Source of the DNA: Paenibacillus sp. GM2
GTDB lineage: Bacteria; Bacillota; Bacilli; Paenibacillales; Paenibacillaceae
NCBI RefSeq assembly: GCF_900069005.2
Contig: NZ_LN831279.1
Coordinates: forward strand, 62,001-126,000
DNA length: 64,000 nucleotides
Direction of reading: 5' to 3'
Below the pieces are notes generated by a model. It searched no databases. It saw only the letters and a list, made by a program, of their open reading frames with translations, and was not told where the DNA came from. Made by a program: the position numbers and the translations under genes. Below, piece after piece: positions 26,245 to 33,990 of this stretch. Within the stretch, counting starts at the first letter, position 1, and each line of letters starts with the position of its first letter.

Positions 26245-27084
26245 ATGCAAACTTCACTCAGAAAAATTAATCTATCCCAGTGGCTCGCTCTTCTTATTCT
26301 GATCGCGGGCTCGGCCATTGTACTGGTACCGCTGCTGTGGACCGTATCTACATCATTGAAGACACCGGCTGAAGTATTCGGCAACTCATTCTTTCCACAG
26401 AAATGGATCTGGTCCAACTATTCGAATGCAGTTACAGCAATTCCGTTCTTTTTATTTTTACGCAATACGCTGATTATTCTCGTTCCTACGATGATAGGGA
26501 CCGTCTTTACAGGCGCTCTCAGCGCCTATGGATTCGCGCGCTTTAATTTCCGTGGCAAACAGACCTTGTTCCTGATCCTGTTGGCTACAATGATGCTGCC
26601 AAGCCAGGTCACATTGATCCCGACGTTTTTGCTCTTCAAGCAAGTAGGGTTGACCAATTCCTTCTTGCCGTTGATCCTGCCCGCATTCTTCGGTGGTGGG
26701 GCGTTTAACATTTTCCTGATTCGTCAGTTCATGCGCGGTATTCCACGCGAACTCGATGAGTCGGCATTTGTAGACGGGGCGAGCCGCTGGCAAATTTTCG
26801 TTTGGATCATGGCTCCACTCTCGAAGGCTCCGTTAATCGCGGTATCGATCTTCACCTTTATGGGCGTATGGAACGACTTCCAAGGACCATTGATTTATCT
26901 GAACTCCAATGAAAAGTATACGCTGGCCCTTGGCTTGTCCATGTTCAAAGGGATGTATAATGTCGAGTGGAACATGCTGATGGCTGCGACGATTCTCATT
27001 ATGCTGCCGGCATTGATCCTGTTCTTTATAGCGCAAAAATATTTCATTGAAGGTATTTCGATATCCTCGGCTGTAAAAGGCTGA
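26245..27084 (+). CDS. Sugar ABC transporter permease (MalG/UgpE type)
   Basis: The protein has 279 residues, starting 20 bases after its partner. The EAA loop is RELDESAFVDGASRWQIFVW, and the end QKYFIEGISISSAVKG is the standard CUT1 tail. As with the first importer in this window no dedicated ATPase gene is present, so a shared one encoded elsewhere is needed. Confidence 0.93.
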   Translation: MQTSLRKINLSQWLALLILIAGSAIVLVPLLWTVSTSLKTPAEVFGNSFFPQKWIWSNYSNAVTAIPFFLFLRNTLIILVPTMIGTVFTGALSAYGFARFNFRGKQTLFLILLATMMLPSQVTLIPTFLLFKQVGLTNSFLPLILPAFFGGGAFNIFLIRQFMRGIPRELDESAFVDGASRWQIFVWIMAPLSKAPLIAVSIFTFMGVWNDFQGPLIYLNSNEKYTLALGLSMFKGMYNVEWNMLMAATILIMLPALILFFIAQKYFIEGISISSAVKG

Positions 27085-27126
27085 TGGGCTGAATGCATTC
27101 ATGTTCTTATAATGAGAGATCAAAGA

Positions 27127-27168
27127 GGACTTTTTGAATTACCTCATAAAATAAGGTTCAAAAAGTCC
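27127..27168 (+). other. Hairpin at the end of the permease gene, made by repeat ends
   Basis: GGACTTTTTGAA (27127-27138) is exactly complementary to TTCAAAAAGTCC (27157-27168). The right arm is the end of the dispersed repeat that follows, and the left arm looks like the end of a second, inverted copy. It may act as a partial terminator or processing site. Confidence 0.6.
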
Positions 27169-27312
27169 GGTTTTCAGCACCGAGAAGGTTTGATGAAGCT
27201 AGGGTATGAGGAGCGGAGCGTACGTAGTTTGTACGTGAGCACCGGAAGACCCGGCTGAATTCAAGATTCGATGCCGAAAACCCTTTCAGGTTTGCTTCGT
27301 GATCAAAAGAGG
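27154..27312 (+). repeat. Single diverged copy of the 185-base intergenic repeat
   Basis: It matches the complement of the tandem units at 51516-51967 over long blocks: AGGTTCAAAAAG, GGTTTTCAGC-CCGAGAAGGTT, GATGAAGCTAGGG, GCGTACGTAGTTTGTACGTG, AGCACCGGAAG, GCTGAATTCAAGATTCGA and GATCAAAAG. It lies between the permease and the next enzyme gene of the operon. Confidence 0.85.
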
Positions 27313-27343
27313 AATTACCGCTTATTAGATGGAGGAGATGAAG

Positions 27344-29551
27344 GTGAAGATAGCTGGCATCAATAGCAAACATCCATTCAACTTATATTATAACGGCGGA
27401 GAATACGTCAAGATTTGTGGAACACAGGACGGGTACTTTCCCGATTTCGGCCATCATATAGCTAATGAAATGGGCGGGGTCTGGCTGCATCCGGTTAAAC
27501 TGCTTGACGGCTTCTGGCTGAAGCTGACTGATACGAAACGGAATATCTCCGTCTGGTCCCGGGCTGACGGGTTTACAAGCGAGCCCTGGGGCAGTCGTTT
27601 CCATTACGATCATGGCCTTAGCTATATCCCTGTAGCTATGCAGCGCACGCAGTTTGCGCCTGAACAAGTTAAAGGCATGACGGCGGGATATGAGCTTCGT
27701 CATTATGGCGAAGGAGAGCTTCATCTGCAGGTAGAACTGCTCGCGCGCACCGATCTGCGGCCGGTCTGGTACTCGGATGAGGTCGGTATCCATAAGGGAG
27801 CCGGAGATCAAGCTTCCGTATTGAATCCGCGGGAGGTGCTTGTTCGCGACCCAGAAAATAACTGGTTCGTGCAAGTGGGTTCGGATTTGCCGGGGGATCA
27901 ATTGGAGGTTGGAGCCGAGCTGTACGGTCCGGAATTCACGGCCGGAGCAGGCTGCGGGATTGCCTTCCGAACCGAACTGACGATCCCGGCTGGCGAGAGC
28001 CGCCGCTTCAATCTGTTTGTGGCTGGTTCCTATCTATCCGCAGAAGAATGTACGGATTCATATCGTCAGATCGCTGAGCATCATCAAGAGCTTCTTGCTG
28101 AGAAGCAAGCGGTATACAATGCTGTGGCAGATCGGGCCAAGCTTACGATCGAGGGGGAAACGGACTGGAATGAAGTCTTTGCCTGGGCCAAGTGGAATAA
28201 CCAATGGCTGATCCAGAAGGTGGATGGGACCGGACGTGCGCTGACTGCCGGCGGACCAACCTATCCTTGGTGGTTTGGCTGTGACAATACCTATTCCTTG
28301 CAGGGTGTGCTAGCGATTGGCGATCCTCAGCTTGCCAAGGACACGCTGAATTTGCTGCTGCAGAAATCCGAGGAGGTTAACGGCAATGGTCGCTTCATCC
28401 ATGAGGTGACGACACTTGGCGCTGTATCCAACCCGGGCAATACGCAGGAGACAGCGCATTATATCGCCTTTGTCTGGGATTTATTCCGCTGGACAGGGGA
28501 TGAAGAACTACTGCGCCGTCATTATGCTTATTGTGTAAAAGGCATCGATTGGCTGTTGGAGGAGATGGACCCGGATCATGATCTATTCCCTTCGGGTTAC
28601 GGCATTATTGAAATCGCTGGCCTGAATATGGAGCTTATCGACAGCGCTGTCTATACGGCAAAAGCACTGCAAGCTATGGCTGACATGAGCGCATATTTAC
28701 AAGACGCTGCGGCAGAGAGCAAATACAGTGAACTAGCAACGCGCTGCATAGATGCGATCAATCGCTCATTTTGGCAGGAGGATGAAGGCCTGTATGCCGA
28801 TGCAGTTGCACCGGCTCGCGATGTAGCACCGAAGGTTGATTATCTTGTCTCGCTAGCCGAAGGGCAGGGGGTGACCGACTATCGCGAGTATGTAGAAGGT
28901 CTGTTGGCCAAAGCCGCCAATAGCGGAACTGCTGATGCGGATCACGGTTGGCTGCTGAACAAGAACTGGGTTATTGTCACTCCGATGGAAGCGGGAATTG
29001 CCGATCCTGCTAAGGCGCGCAGAGCGCTGGATAATATGCGTAACGATACATTTATCGGTGAATACGGTACGTACTTATCCGGAACATTCCAGCAAGGCAC
29101 GATGACGATCTCTACCGGGGCACATGCAGTAGCTGAGGCAGCTAACGGAAATGCCGATGCCGCGCTTGATCTTTTGAACCGGATGCGCCGCAGCTTCTCA
29201 CGTGCCCTCCCAGGTTCCTTTTCGGAGATGTCGCCGGATTACGGCTGTGTTGTCCAGGCCTGGACAATCTATGCGCTGGCCGTTCCGTTTATACGGCATT
29301 TCTTTGGTGTAGCCCCGTTCGCTGCCCGTCAACAATTGACATTGCGACCACAGCTGCCTTCAGCCTGGAGCGGCAAAACATGCACGCTGGAGCGTCTGGT
29401 TATCGCCGATGCTGAATTTGACCTGTCTCTGACAGAACAAGACGGCGTTCTAACTGGACAAATCCGTAATGATGCCGGTTGGACTGTCACTGTGGAATGG
29501 AATGGACAGACGGTCACAAGTACAGAGAAACTCATTGAACTTAGCCTGTAA
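27344..29551 (+). CDS. Cytoplasmic six-hairpin glycosidase, glycogen-debranching-like
   Basis: The start chosen is GTG 27344, eight bases after GGAGG. ATG codons at 27329 and 27338 overlap or touch that site. The protein then has 735 residues. A beta-sandwich N-terminal third (about 1-240) precedes an alpha/alpha barrel with TYPWWFGCDNTYSLQG, FIHEVTTLGAVSNPGNTQETAHYIAFVWD and WVIVTPMEAGIA. The fold and sequence style match amylo-alpha-1,6-glucosidase/GH133- and GH15-like proteins. No signal peptide is present. In this operon it would trim imported glucosides before GH65 phosphorolysis. The exact family and substrate are uncertain. Confidence 0.75.
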   Translation: MKIAGINSKHPFNLYYNGGEYVKICGTQDGYFPDFGHHIANEMGGVWLHPVKLLDGFWLKLTDTKRNISVWSRADGFTSEPWGSRFHYDHGLSYIPVAMQRTQFAPEQVKGMTAGYELRHYGEGELHLQVELLARTDLRPVWYSDEVGIHKGAGDQASVLNPREVLVRDPENNWFVQVGSDLPGDQLEVGAELYGPEFTAGAGCGIAFRTELTIPAGESRRFNLFVAGSYLSAEECTDSYRQIAEHHQELLAEKQAVYNAVADRAKLTIEGETDWNEVFAWAKWNNQWLIQKVDGTGRALTAGGPTYPWWFGCDNTYSLQGVLAIGDPQLAKDTLNLLLQKSEEVNGNGRFIHEVTTLGAVSNPGNTQETAHYIAFVWDLFRWTGDEELLRRHYAYCVKGIDWLLEEMDPDHDLFPSGYGIIEIAGLNMELIDSAVYTAKALQAMADMSAYLQDAAAESKYSELATRCIDAINRSFWQEDEGLYADAVAPARDVAPKVDYLVSLAEGQGVTDYREYVEGLLAKAANSGTADADHGWLLNKNWVIVTPMEAGIADPAKARRALDNMRNDTFIGEYGTYLSGTFQQGTMTISTGAHAVAEAANGNADAALDLLNRMRRSFSRALPGSFSEMSPDYGCVVQAWTIYALAVPFIRHFFGVAPFAARQQLTLRPQLPSAWSGKTCTLERLVIADAEFDLSLTEQDGVLTGQIRNDAGWTVTVEWNGQTVTSTEKLIELSL

Positions 29552-29595
29552 ATCCCTTAAGGTTATAAATAAACAAGAGGAGTTGGAGTGAGAGC

Positions 29596-30258
29596 ATGAA
29601 GCTGGAAGCAGTTATTTTCGATCTTGACGGTGTCATTACCGATACTGCGGAATACCATTATGTAGCTTGGAAGCAGTTGGGTGAATCGATCGGAATTCCG
29701 TTCGACCGTGAATTTAACGAGACGTTAAAGGGAATTAGCCGCGGCGAATCACTGGAGCGAATCTTGCGACTAGGTGGCAAGGAGAACGATTATACAGAGG
29801 AGGAGAAGGCGGAGCTGGCTCGGCAAAAAAATGAACATTATGTCTCATTGCTGGTTAATCTTACTCCGGCCGATACCTATCCTGGGATCGTCTCATTGCT
29901 GACTGAGTTGAAGGCCCAAGGCATTCCGGCCGTCATCGCTTCGGCAAGCAAAAATGCGCCGCAAATATTGCGTTCCCTGGAGATCGACAAGCTGTTTCGC
30001 TATGTCGTTCATCCGGATTCTGTGAAGCGCGGCAAACCAGCGCCAGATCTGTTCCTGCGCGGCGCCGAGGAGGTTGGAGTGAGTCCGGAGCATTGCGTGG
30101 GTATCGAGGATGCAACAGCCGGAGTTGAAGCCATCAAAGCAGCCGGAATGAAGGCGGTTGGCATCGGTGAAGCCGAAGCCTTGCAAGCAGCTGGCGCCGA
30201 TATTGTACTCCCGAACACATCGGGATTGAATGTGAACCTGTTGAACTCTTTATTGTAA
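29596..30258 (+). CDS. pgmB: Beta-phosphoglucomutase
   Basis: The protein has 220 residues of the HAD superfamily. The nucleophile motif FDLDGVITDTAEYHYVAW contains the two Asp residues (8 and 10). A helical cap carries the substrate-specific KGISRGESLERIL (residues 45-57), diagnostic of beta-PGM. IASASKNAP supplies the phosphate-binding Ser, and GIEDATAGVEAIKAAGM the metal-binding acids. It converts beta-glucose 1-phosphate to glucose 6-phosphate, completing the route opened by the GH65 phosphorylase. It is the last gene of the operon. Confidence 0.95.
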   Translation: MKLEAVIFDLDGVITDTAEYHYVAWKQLGESIGIPFDREFNETLKGISRGESLERILRLGGKENDYTEEEKAELARQKNEHYVSLLVNLTPADTYPGIVSLLTELKAQGIPAVIASASKNAPQILRSLEIDKLFRYVVHPDSVKRGKPAPDLFLRGAEEVGVSPEHCVGIEDATAGVEAIKAAGMKAVGIGEAEALQAAGADIVLPNTSGLNVNLLNSLL

Positions 30259-30298
30259 AAGCAGGAGACACCAGGAGACAGGATGAACCTGAATATCC

Positions 30299-30327
30299 AT
30301 CAGGCTGTGAAGTGAAGTCAGCCTGAT
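30299..30327. terminator. Hairpin after pgmB
   Basis: ATCAGGCTG and CAGCCTGAT form a perfect 9-bp stem with an 11-base loop, 40 bases after the pgmB stop, followed by TATAG rather than a T-run. A likely weak end of the operon. Confidence 0.5.
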
Positions 30328-30356
30328 TATAGTGGCTGAGGAGGCCGAGAGCGTCA

Positions 30357-30388
30357 GACAGCTCAGTATTAAGTACAACTGAGCTGTC
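30357..30388. terminator. Hairpin overlapping the 3' end of the MATE gene
   Basis: GACAGCTCAGT and ACTGAGCTGTC form a perfect 11-bp stem with a 10-base loop. It lies between convergent genes and includes the last codons of the MATE gene. No T-tract is present. Confidence 0.45.
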
Positions 30389-31775
30389 CGGCTGCTTCGG
30401 AATCCTCAGCTTTTGCTGATTTCAGAGCTAAAAATTCCTGTCTGACCATAATCACAGTCCATAACACGATGATAGTATCAATGCCCAGCGAGCCGTAATA
30501 AATACCGGATACGCCTAATACTCTGGGAAGCAGCAGCATGACTGGAACATAGAACACCAATTGTCTGGCAATCCCGATGAGCACGGCCGGCCTTCCTTTA
30601 TTAATAGAAGGGAAGAAGGTCATTGCCATGAAGATCGAAGATAAAAGGGGCAAAATCGCCATATAAATTCGGAAATGCAGCAATTGGGCTCCTGTGAAGG
30701 CTTGATCGGGCAGCATTATTCCCAGAAGGAGCTGCGGAGCGGTCATCGAAAGGATCCAGAATGGCAAGGTCAGCAGCATTGAAGCCAAGGTGAAAACTTT
30801 ATACGAGCTGATGACCCGGTCATACTGTCTGGCACCGTAGTTTATTCCGATCACAGGCTGAAGCGCGCGCATTAGGCCGAAAATAGGCGTGAGCAGGAAG
30901 GTAAATATTCGGTATACCACCCCGTAGAAAGCGATATCGAGCATCGTACCGTATTTGGCGAGTGCGTTGAATACAATGACGGCTTGCACTAAGTTCATAA
31001 TGTTCATGATCAGCGAGGACATACCCAGATTTGTGATCGATTTTAGGATAGAGCCATTCCAATAAAAAGCGAACGTGCTTGTCTTAAAGGAGGAGAATCC
31101 GCCCTTAAAATAAATCCAGCCCAGCAGCGTATATACAATCATGCCGATGTTCGTGGCCCACGCTGCTCCCTCTACCCCCAGATCGAGAAGAACGACAAGA
31201 ATATAATGGAACGCGATGTCAGCTGCAAGACCGATCGCCATTAGCAAAGCCGCGGATTTCATTTTGCCTTCTGCCCGTATGATCATGTTGGCAGCCAGCC
31301 CATAGATCCAGAAGAAGGAGCAGAGGACTGTGATGCGAAAATACTGATCGCCGAAAAATAATGCTTCGCCTTCTCCACCCATCATTTTGATCCATTGAGT
31401 AGAGAAGACCAGACCAAGGATCATATAGATGGCTGTGACAATTAGGGCGAGGCAATTTACATTCCCAAGCAGTCGCTTCTGGGTGCTCTTGTCCTGGCGA
31501 CCGATGGCAATGCTTAATACGGATCCTGCTCCGACCCCGATAAGAGAGCCTAGTCCTGCACTGATCTGGCTTAACGGGTAGGCGACCGAGACGCCGGCCA
31601 ATGCGTTCTCGCCAACATATCTGCCAACAAAAAAGGCTGAAATAACGGCATTTAAGCCATATAAGACCATAGCGATGATAGCTGGCCAGGATAATCTGAT
31701 CATGACTTTGTACAGCTTCTCATTTAATATGAGCTTCGTTTGCTCATCCTTCTCTAATGTGTTTTCTTCATTCAA
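30369..31775 (-). CDS. MATE family multidrug/metabolite efflux transporter
   Basis: The protein has 468 residues with about 12 membrane segments. Typical MATE features are LSWPAIIAMVLYGLNAVISAFFVGRYVGENALAGVS in the first helices and PVIGINYGARQYDRV near residue 320. It exports organic compounds using a sodium or proton gradient. Its promoter region is shared with a divergent AraC gene and contains a near-perfect Fur box, so iron-regulated export of a siderophore-like or other iron-related molecule is a fair inference. Confidence 0.92.
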   Translation of the reverse strand: MNEENTLEKDEQTKLILNEKLYKVMIRLSWPAIIAMVLYGLNAVISAFFVGRYVGENALAGVSVAYPLSQISAGLGSLIGVGAGSVLSIAIGRQDKSTQKRLLGNVNCLALIVTAIYMILGLVFSTQWIKMMGGEGEALFFGDQYFRITVLCSFFWIYGLAANMIIRAEGKMKSAALLMAIGLAADIAFHYILVVLLDLGVEGAAWATNIGMIVYTLLGWIYFKGGFSSFKTSTFAFYWNGSILKSITNLGMSSLIMNIMNLVQAVIVFNALAKYGTMLDIAFYGVVYRIFTFLLTPIFGLMRALQPVIGINYGARQYDRVISSYKVFTLASMLLTLPFWILSMTAPQLLLGIMLPDQAFTGAQLLHFRIYMAILPLLSSIFMAMTFFPSINKGRPAVLIGIARQLVFYVPVMLLLPRVLGVSGIYYGSLGIDTIIVLWTVIMVRQEFLALKSAKAEDSEAAGQLSCT

Positions 31776-31832
31776 GGTGAACCCTCCCGCAACATTGATT
31801 TATAGAAGAATGTAATTTAAAATCAATTAAAT

Positions 31833-31851
31833 GATATTGATAATCATTATC
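31833..31851. promoter_or_regulatory. Fur box
   Basis: GATATTGATAATCATTATC differs from the 19-base consensus GATAATGATAATCATTATC at one position. It lies in the 172-base gap between the divergent MATE and AraC genes, 58 bases before the MATE start codon. Confidence 0.85.
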
Positions 31852-31947
31852 ATATAATTGTTTTTTTTAGCGTCAATACGTGGAGAGCAACTATGGTTTT
31901 TAGGGGAAAAGCTTAGGCTTCCAGCAGTAAATACGGGGGGATGAGCC

Positions 31948-32916
31948 TTGGAGAACATATTGGATAAGCTGTTTCTGCCCTATTTGTCCGGGATCGGGCT
32001 GATCCCCGTGGAGAGAGGGGATAACTTCAAACGCAGCGGTTATTGCTATTGCCTTGCCCCGACAGAAGGAAGAGGGTACTACTGGATTTATCCCATAGAT
32101 CGCTGGCACGCGATTGCTGTATGCGACCTTGTATTTTATCGTGATATATCCTTTCAATGCGAACATCCGGCCTCTTTAAGTCTAGGGTATTACGAATCAC
32201 CGTTAGCCCGGCTGATTTGCAGCAGAAAGGCCTCCCGGACAGAGAATCTGATCGCGTGCATGGGGAATAAGAGTACACATAGAGAGACTTTTCAGAAGAA
32301 TATGCCTGTGCGGGGCGTTAGCATAAATTGGCTTCCGGAGTTCTATCAAGAGATTCTGCCGGCAAAATATTCGGAGGATTTCAGGGCTTTGCCTACGATC
32401 TGCACCAGGCTTGACGGCACCGGTACGATCCCGGAGGTGGAACAGATATTGAAGCAAATTCGCGCGTCCAAGCCAACCGACCATTTCGCGCGAATGTACT
32501 ATGAAGGCAAGGTTCTGGAGATTATTTCACTGGTGATGCATTGGGGAACGAATGAGCTTATGGTTCATGCTGCTCATGAAATTCCCGTTAAGGATTTGGA
32601 GGCCTTGGCTAAGGTAAAGAGCTATGTGGAACGGCATTATGCCGAACAGATCCCGTTGGCAGAACTCACAAAAATCGCTTGTATGAGCTCAAGCAAATTA
32701 ACCAGTGATTTCAAACGGGCATATGGATTAACGATTACCGAATATATACAGATAATCCGAATGAATCGAGCGAAGCGAATGCTGCTGGATTCAGCGAAGG
32801 GAGTTGGCGAGATTGCCTGCGCTGTAGGGTACCAGAGGCATGCCAGCTTCTCCGAAGTGTTCAAACGGATAACCGGACTGACGCCAATTGAATTTAGAAG
32901 ACGCAGCAAGCTGTAA
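31948..32916 (+). CDS. AraC family transcriptional regulator
   Basis: The protein has 322 residues from TTG 31948; GGGGGGATGAG lies just upstream and no in-frame ATG is near. The N-terminal 215 residues are an unrecognised sensor region (YCLAPTEGRGYYWIYPIDRW; ISFQCEHPASLSLGYYES). The C-terminal AraC domain has IPLAELTKIACMSSSKLTSD and VGEIACAVGYQRHASFSEVF, ending in GLTPIEFRR. It shares a Fur-box intergenic region with the MATE exporter, so it is likely part of the iron response and may sense a siderophore, as some AraC regulators do. Confidence 0.9.
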   Translation: MENILDKLFLPYLSGIGLIPVERGDNFKRSGYCYCLAPTEGRGYYWIYPIDRWHAIAVCDLVFYRDISFQCEHPASLSLGYYESPLARLICSRKASRTENLIACMGNKSTHRETFQKNMPVRGVSINWLPEFYQEILPAKYSEDFRALPTICTRLDGTGTIPEVEQILKQIRASKPTDHFARMYYEGKVLEIISLVMHWGTNELMVHAAHEIPVKDLEALAKVKSYVERHYAEQIPLAELTKIACMSSSKLTSDFKRAYGLTITEYIQIIRMNRAKRMLLDSAKGVGEIACAVGYQRHASFSEVFKRITGLTPIEFRRRSKL

Positions 32917-33060
32917 GCTTGTCGGCAGGGCTTGATTTGGATAAACTTCCGATAGAAGTGGCTATGGTTATTTGTCTGTGAGCATGATAGGTTGAAGGAA
33001 AAGATCCGAGGATTAGTCCACCCTTTTATAGGTGAGACGAGGCAGGGGGTATCAAATCCA

Positions 33061-33858
33061 ATGAGTATAAGCATACGTGAGGTATTGGAGCTGTTGGCAG
33101 ACTCTGGCGGCGGCTCTACGGAGAACGGTGTCGACGGGCTGGAGTATGGGGACCCGGATACGGCAGTGAAGGGAATCGCCACGGCTTTCATAGCCAGCCA
33201 GCCTGTCATTGCAAGGGCGAAGTCCCTCGGGGTCAATTTGCTGATTACCCATGAAGGTTTATTTTATAGTCATTTTCCGCCAGGGGAGCAGATTGCGGAA
33301 ACAGTTGTAGTACATGAGAAGAAAAGACGGATCGAGCAAAGCGGAATTGCCGTCTATCGCTATCATGACGGGATACATCGCTCCCGGCCGGATGGCATCA
33401 CCTCTGGCTTGGTACGGGAATTGGGCTGGTTGGATAAACTGGAGGGATATCGTTCCTTTGCCGCGATAATCAGACTGCCGCGGATGACGGTTGCGGAAAT
33501 AGCAGCCCATGTTAAGAGCCAGCTGGACTTGAGACAAGTGCAAATCGTTGGCGATCGCACGATGTCTTGCGAAAGAATCGGAGTTCTGGTCGGCTACAGA
33601 GGCGGGGGAAATCCGGCAATTCCCCTATTTGAACAGGAAAATCTCGATTTAATTCTATATGGCGAGGGGCCGGAATGGGAAACGCCGGAATATGTTAAGG
33701 ATTCGCTCTCGCAAAATAAACCGAGGGCACTCTTGATCCTGGGACATGCGGCGAGTGAGGCGCCGGGGATGAAATACTTAGCTGAATCGCTCCAGACGAA
33801 GCTGCCTGACCTGCCTGTTCATTTTATTTCCGAGGAGCCGTTATTTGATAGTTTATAA
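33061..33858 (+). CDS. Nif3-like dinuclear metal centre protein
   Basis: The protein has 265 residues starting at the ATG after AGGGGGT; the frame extends upstream to 32992 without a good start. NLLITHEGLFY (residues 59-69) corresponds to the metal-binding ITHH segment of NIF3/YqfO proteins, here with Glu in place of the second His. GHAASEAPGMKYLAESL near residue 226 matches the C-terminal metal site GHxxSE. The family forms hexamers of unclear biochemical role, sometimes called GTP cyclohydrolase 1 type 2. No operon partner is visible; terminators or gaps flank it. Confidence 0.85.
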   Translation: MSISIREVLELLADSGGGSTENGVDGLEYGDPDTAVKGIATAFIASQPVIARAKSLGVNLLITHEGLFYSHFPPGEQIAETVVVHEKKRRIEQSGIAVYRYHDGIHRSRPDGITSGLVRELGWLDKLEGYRSFAAIIRLPRMTVAEIAAHVKSQLDLRQVQIVGDRTMSCERIGVLVGYRGGGNPAIPLFEQENLDLILYGEGPEWETPEYVKDSLSQNKPRALLILGHAASEAPGMKYLAESLQTKLPDLPVHFISEEPLFDSL

Positions 33859-33903
33859 TTAAGTGACAGTTCAAAGCGGACCTTCTTAACAACCGCATTA
33901 AAT

Positions 33904-33957
33904 AAAGAACCCTTGAATCTGCCATAATGGATTATGGCCTGGATTCGAGGGTTCTTT
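33904..33957. terminator. Bidirectional terminator
   Basis: AAAGAACCCTTGAATC pairs with GGATTCGAGGGTTCTTT, with an inner stem CCATAAT/ATTATGG. A-run on the left and T-run on the right allow use by both the Nif3 gene and the convergent binding-protein gene. Confidence 0.88.
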
Positions 33958-33990
33958 TCCCGTTTGCTGGGAGATTATAGGGTTTGCGGC

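Noticed and set aside
31941..31967. ATG start just before the second AraC gene
   Set aside because: It is out of frame with the AraC protein and stops after eight codons; the TTG at 31948 opens the real frame.
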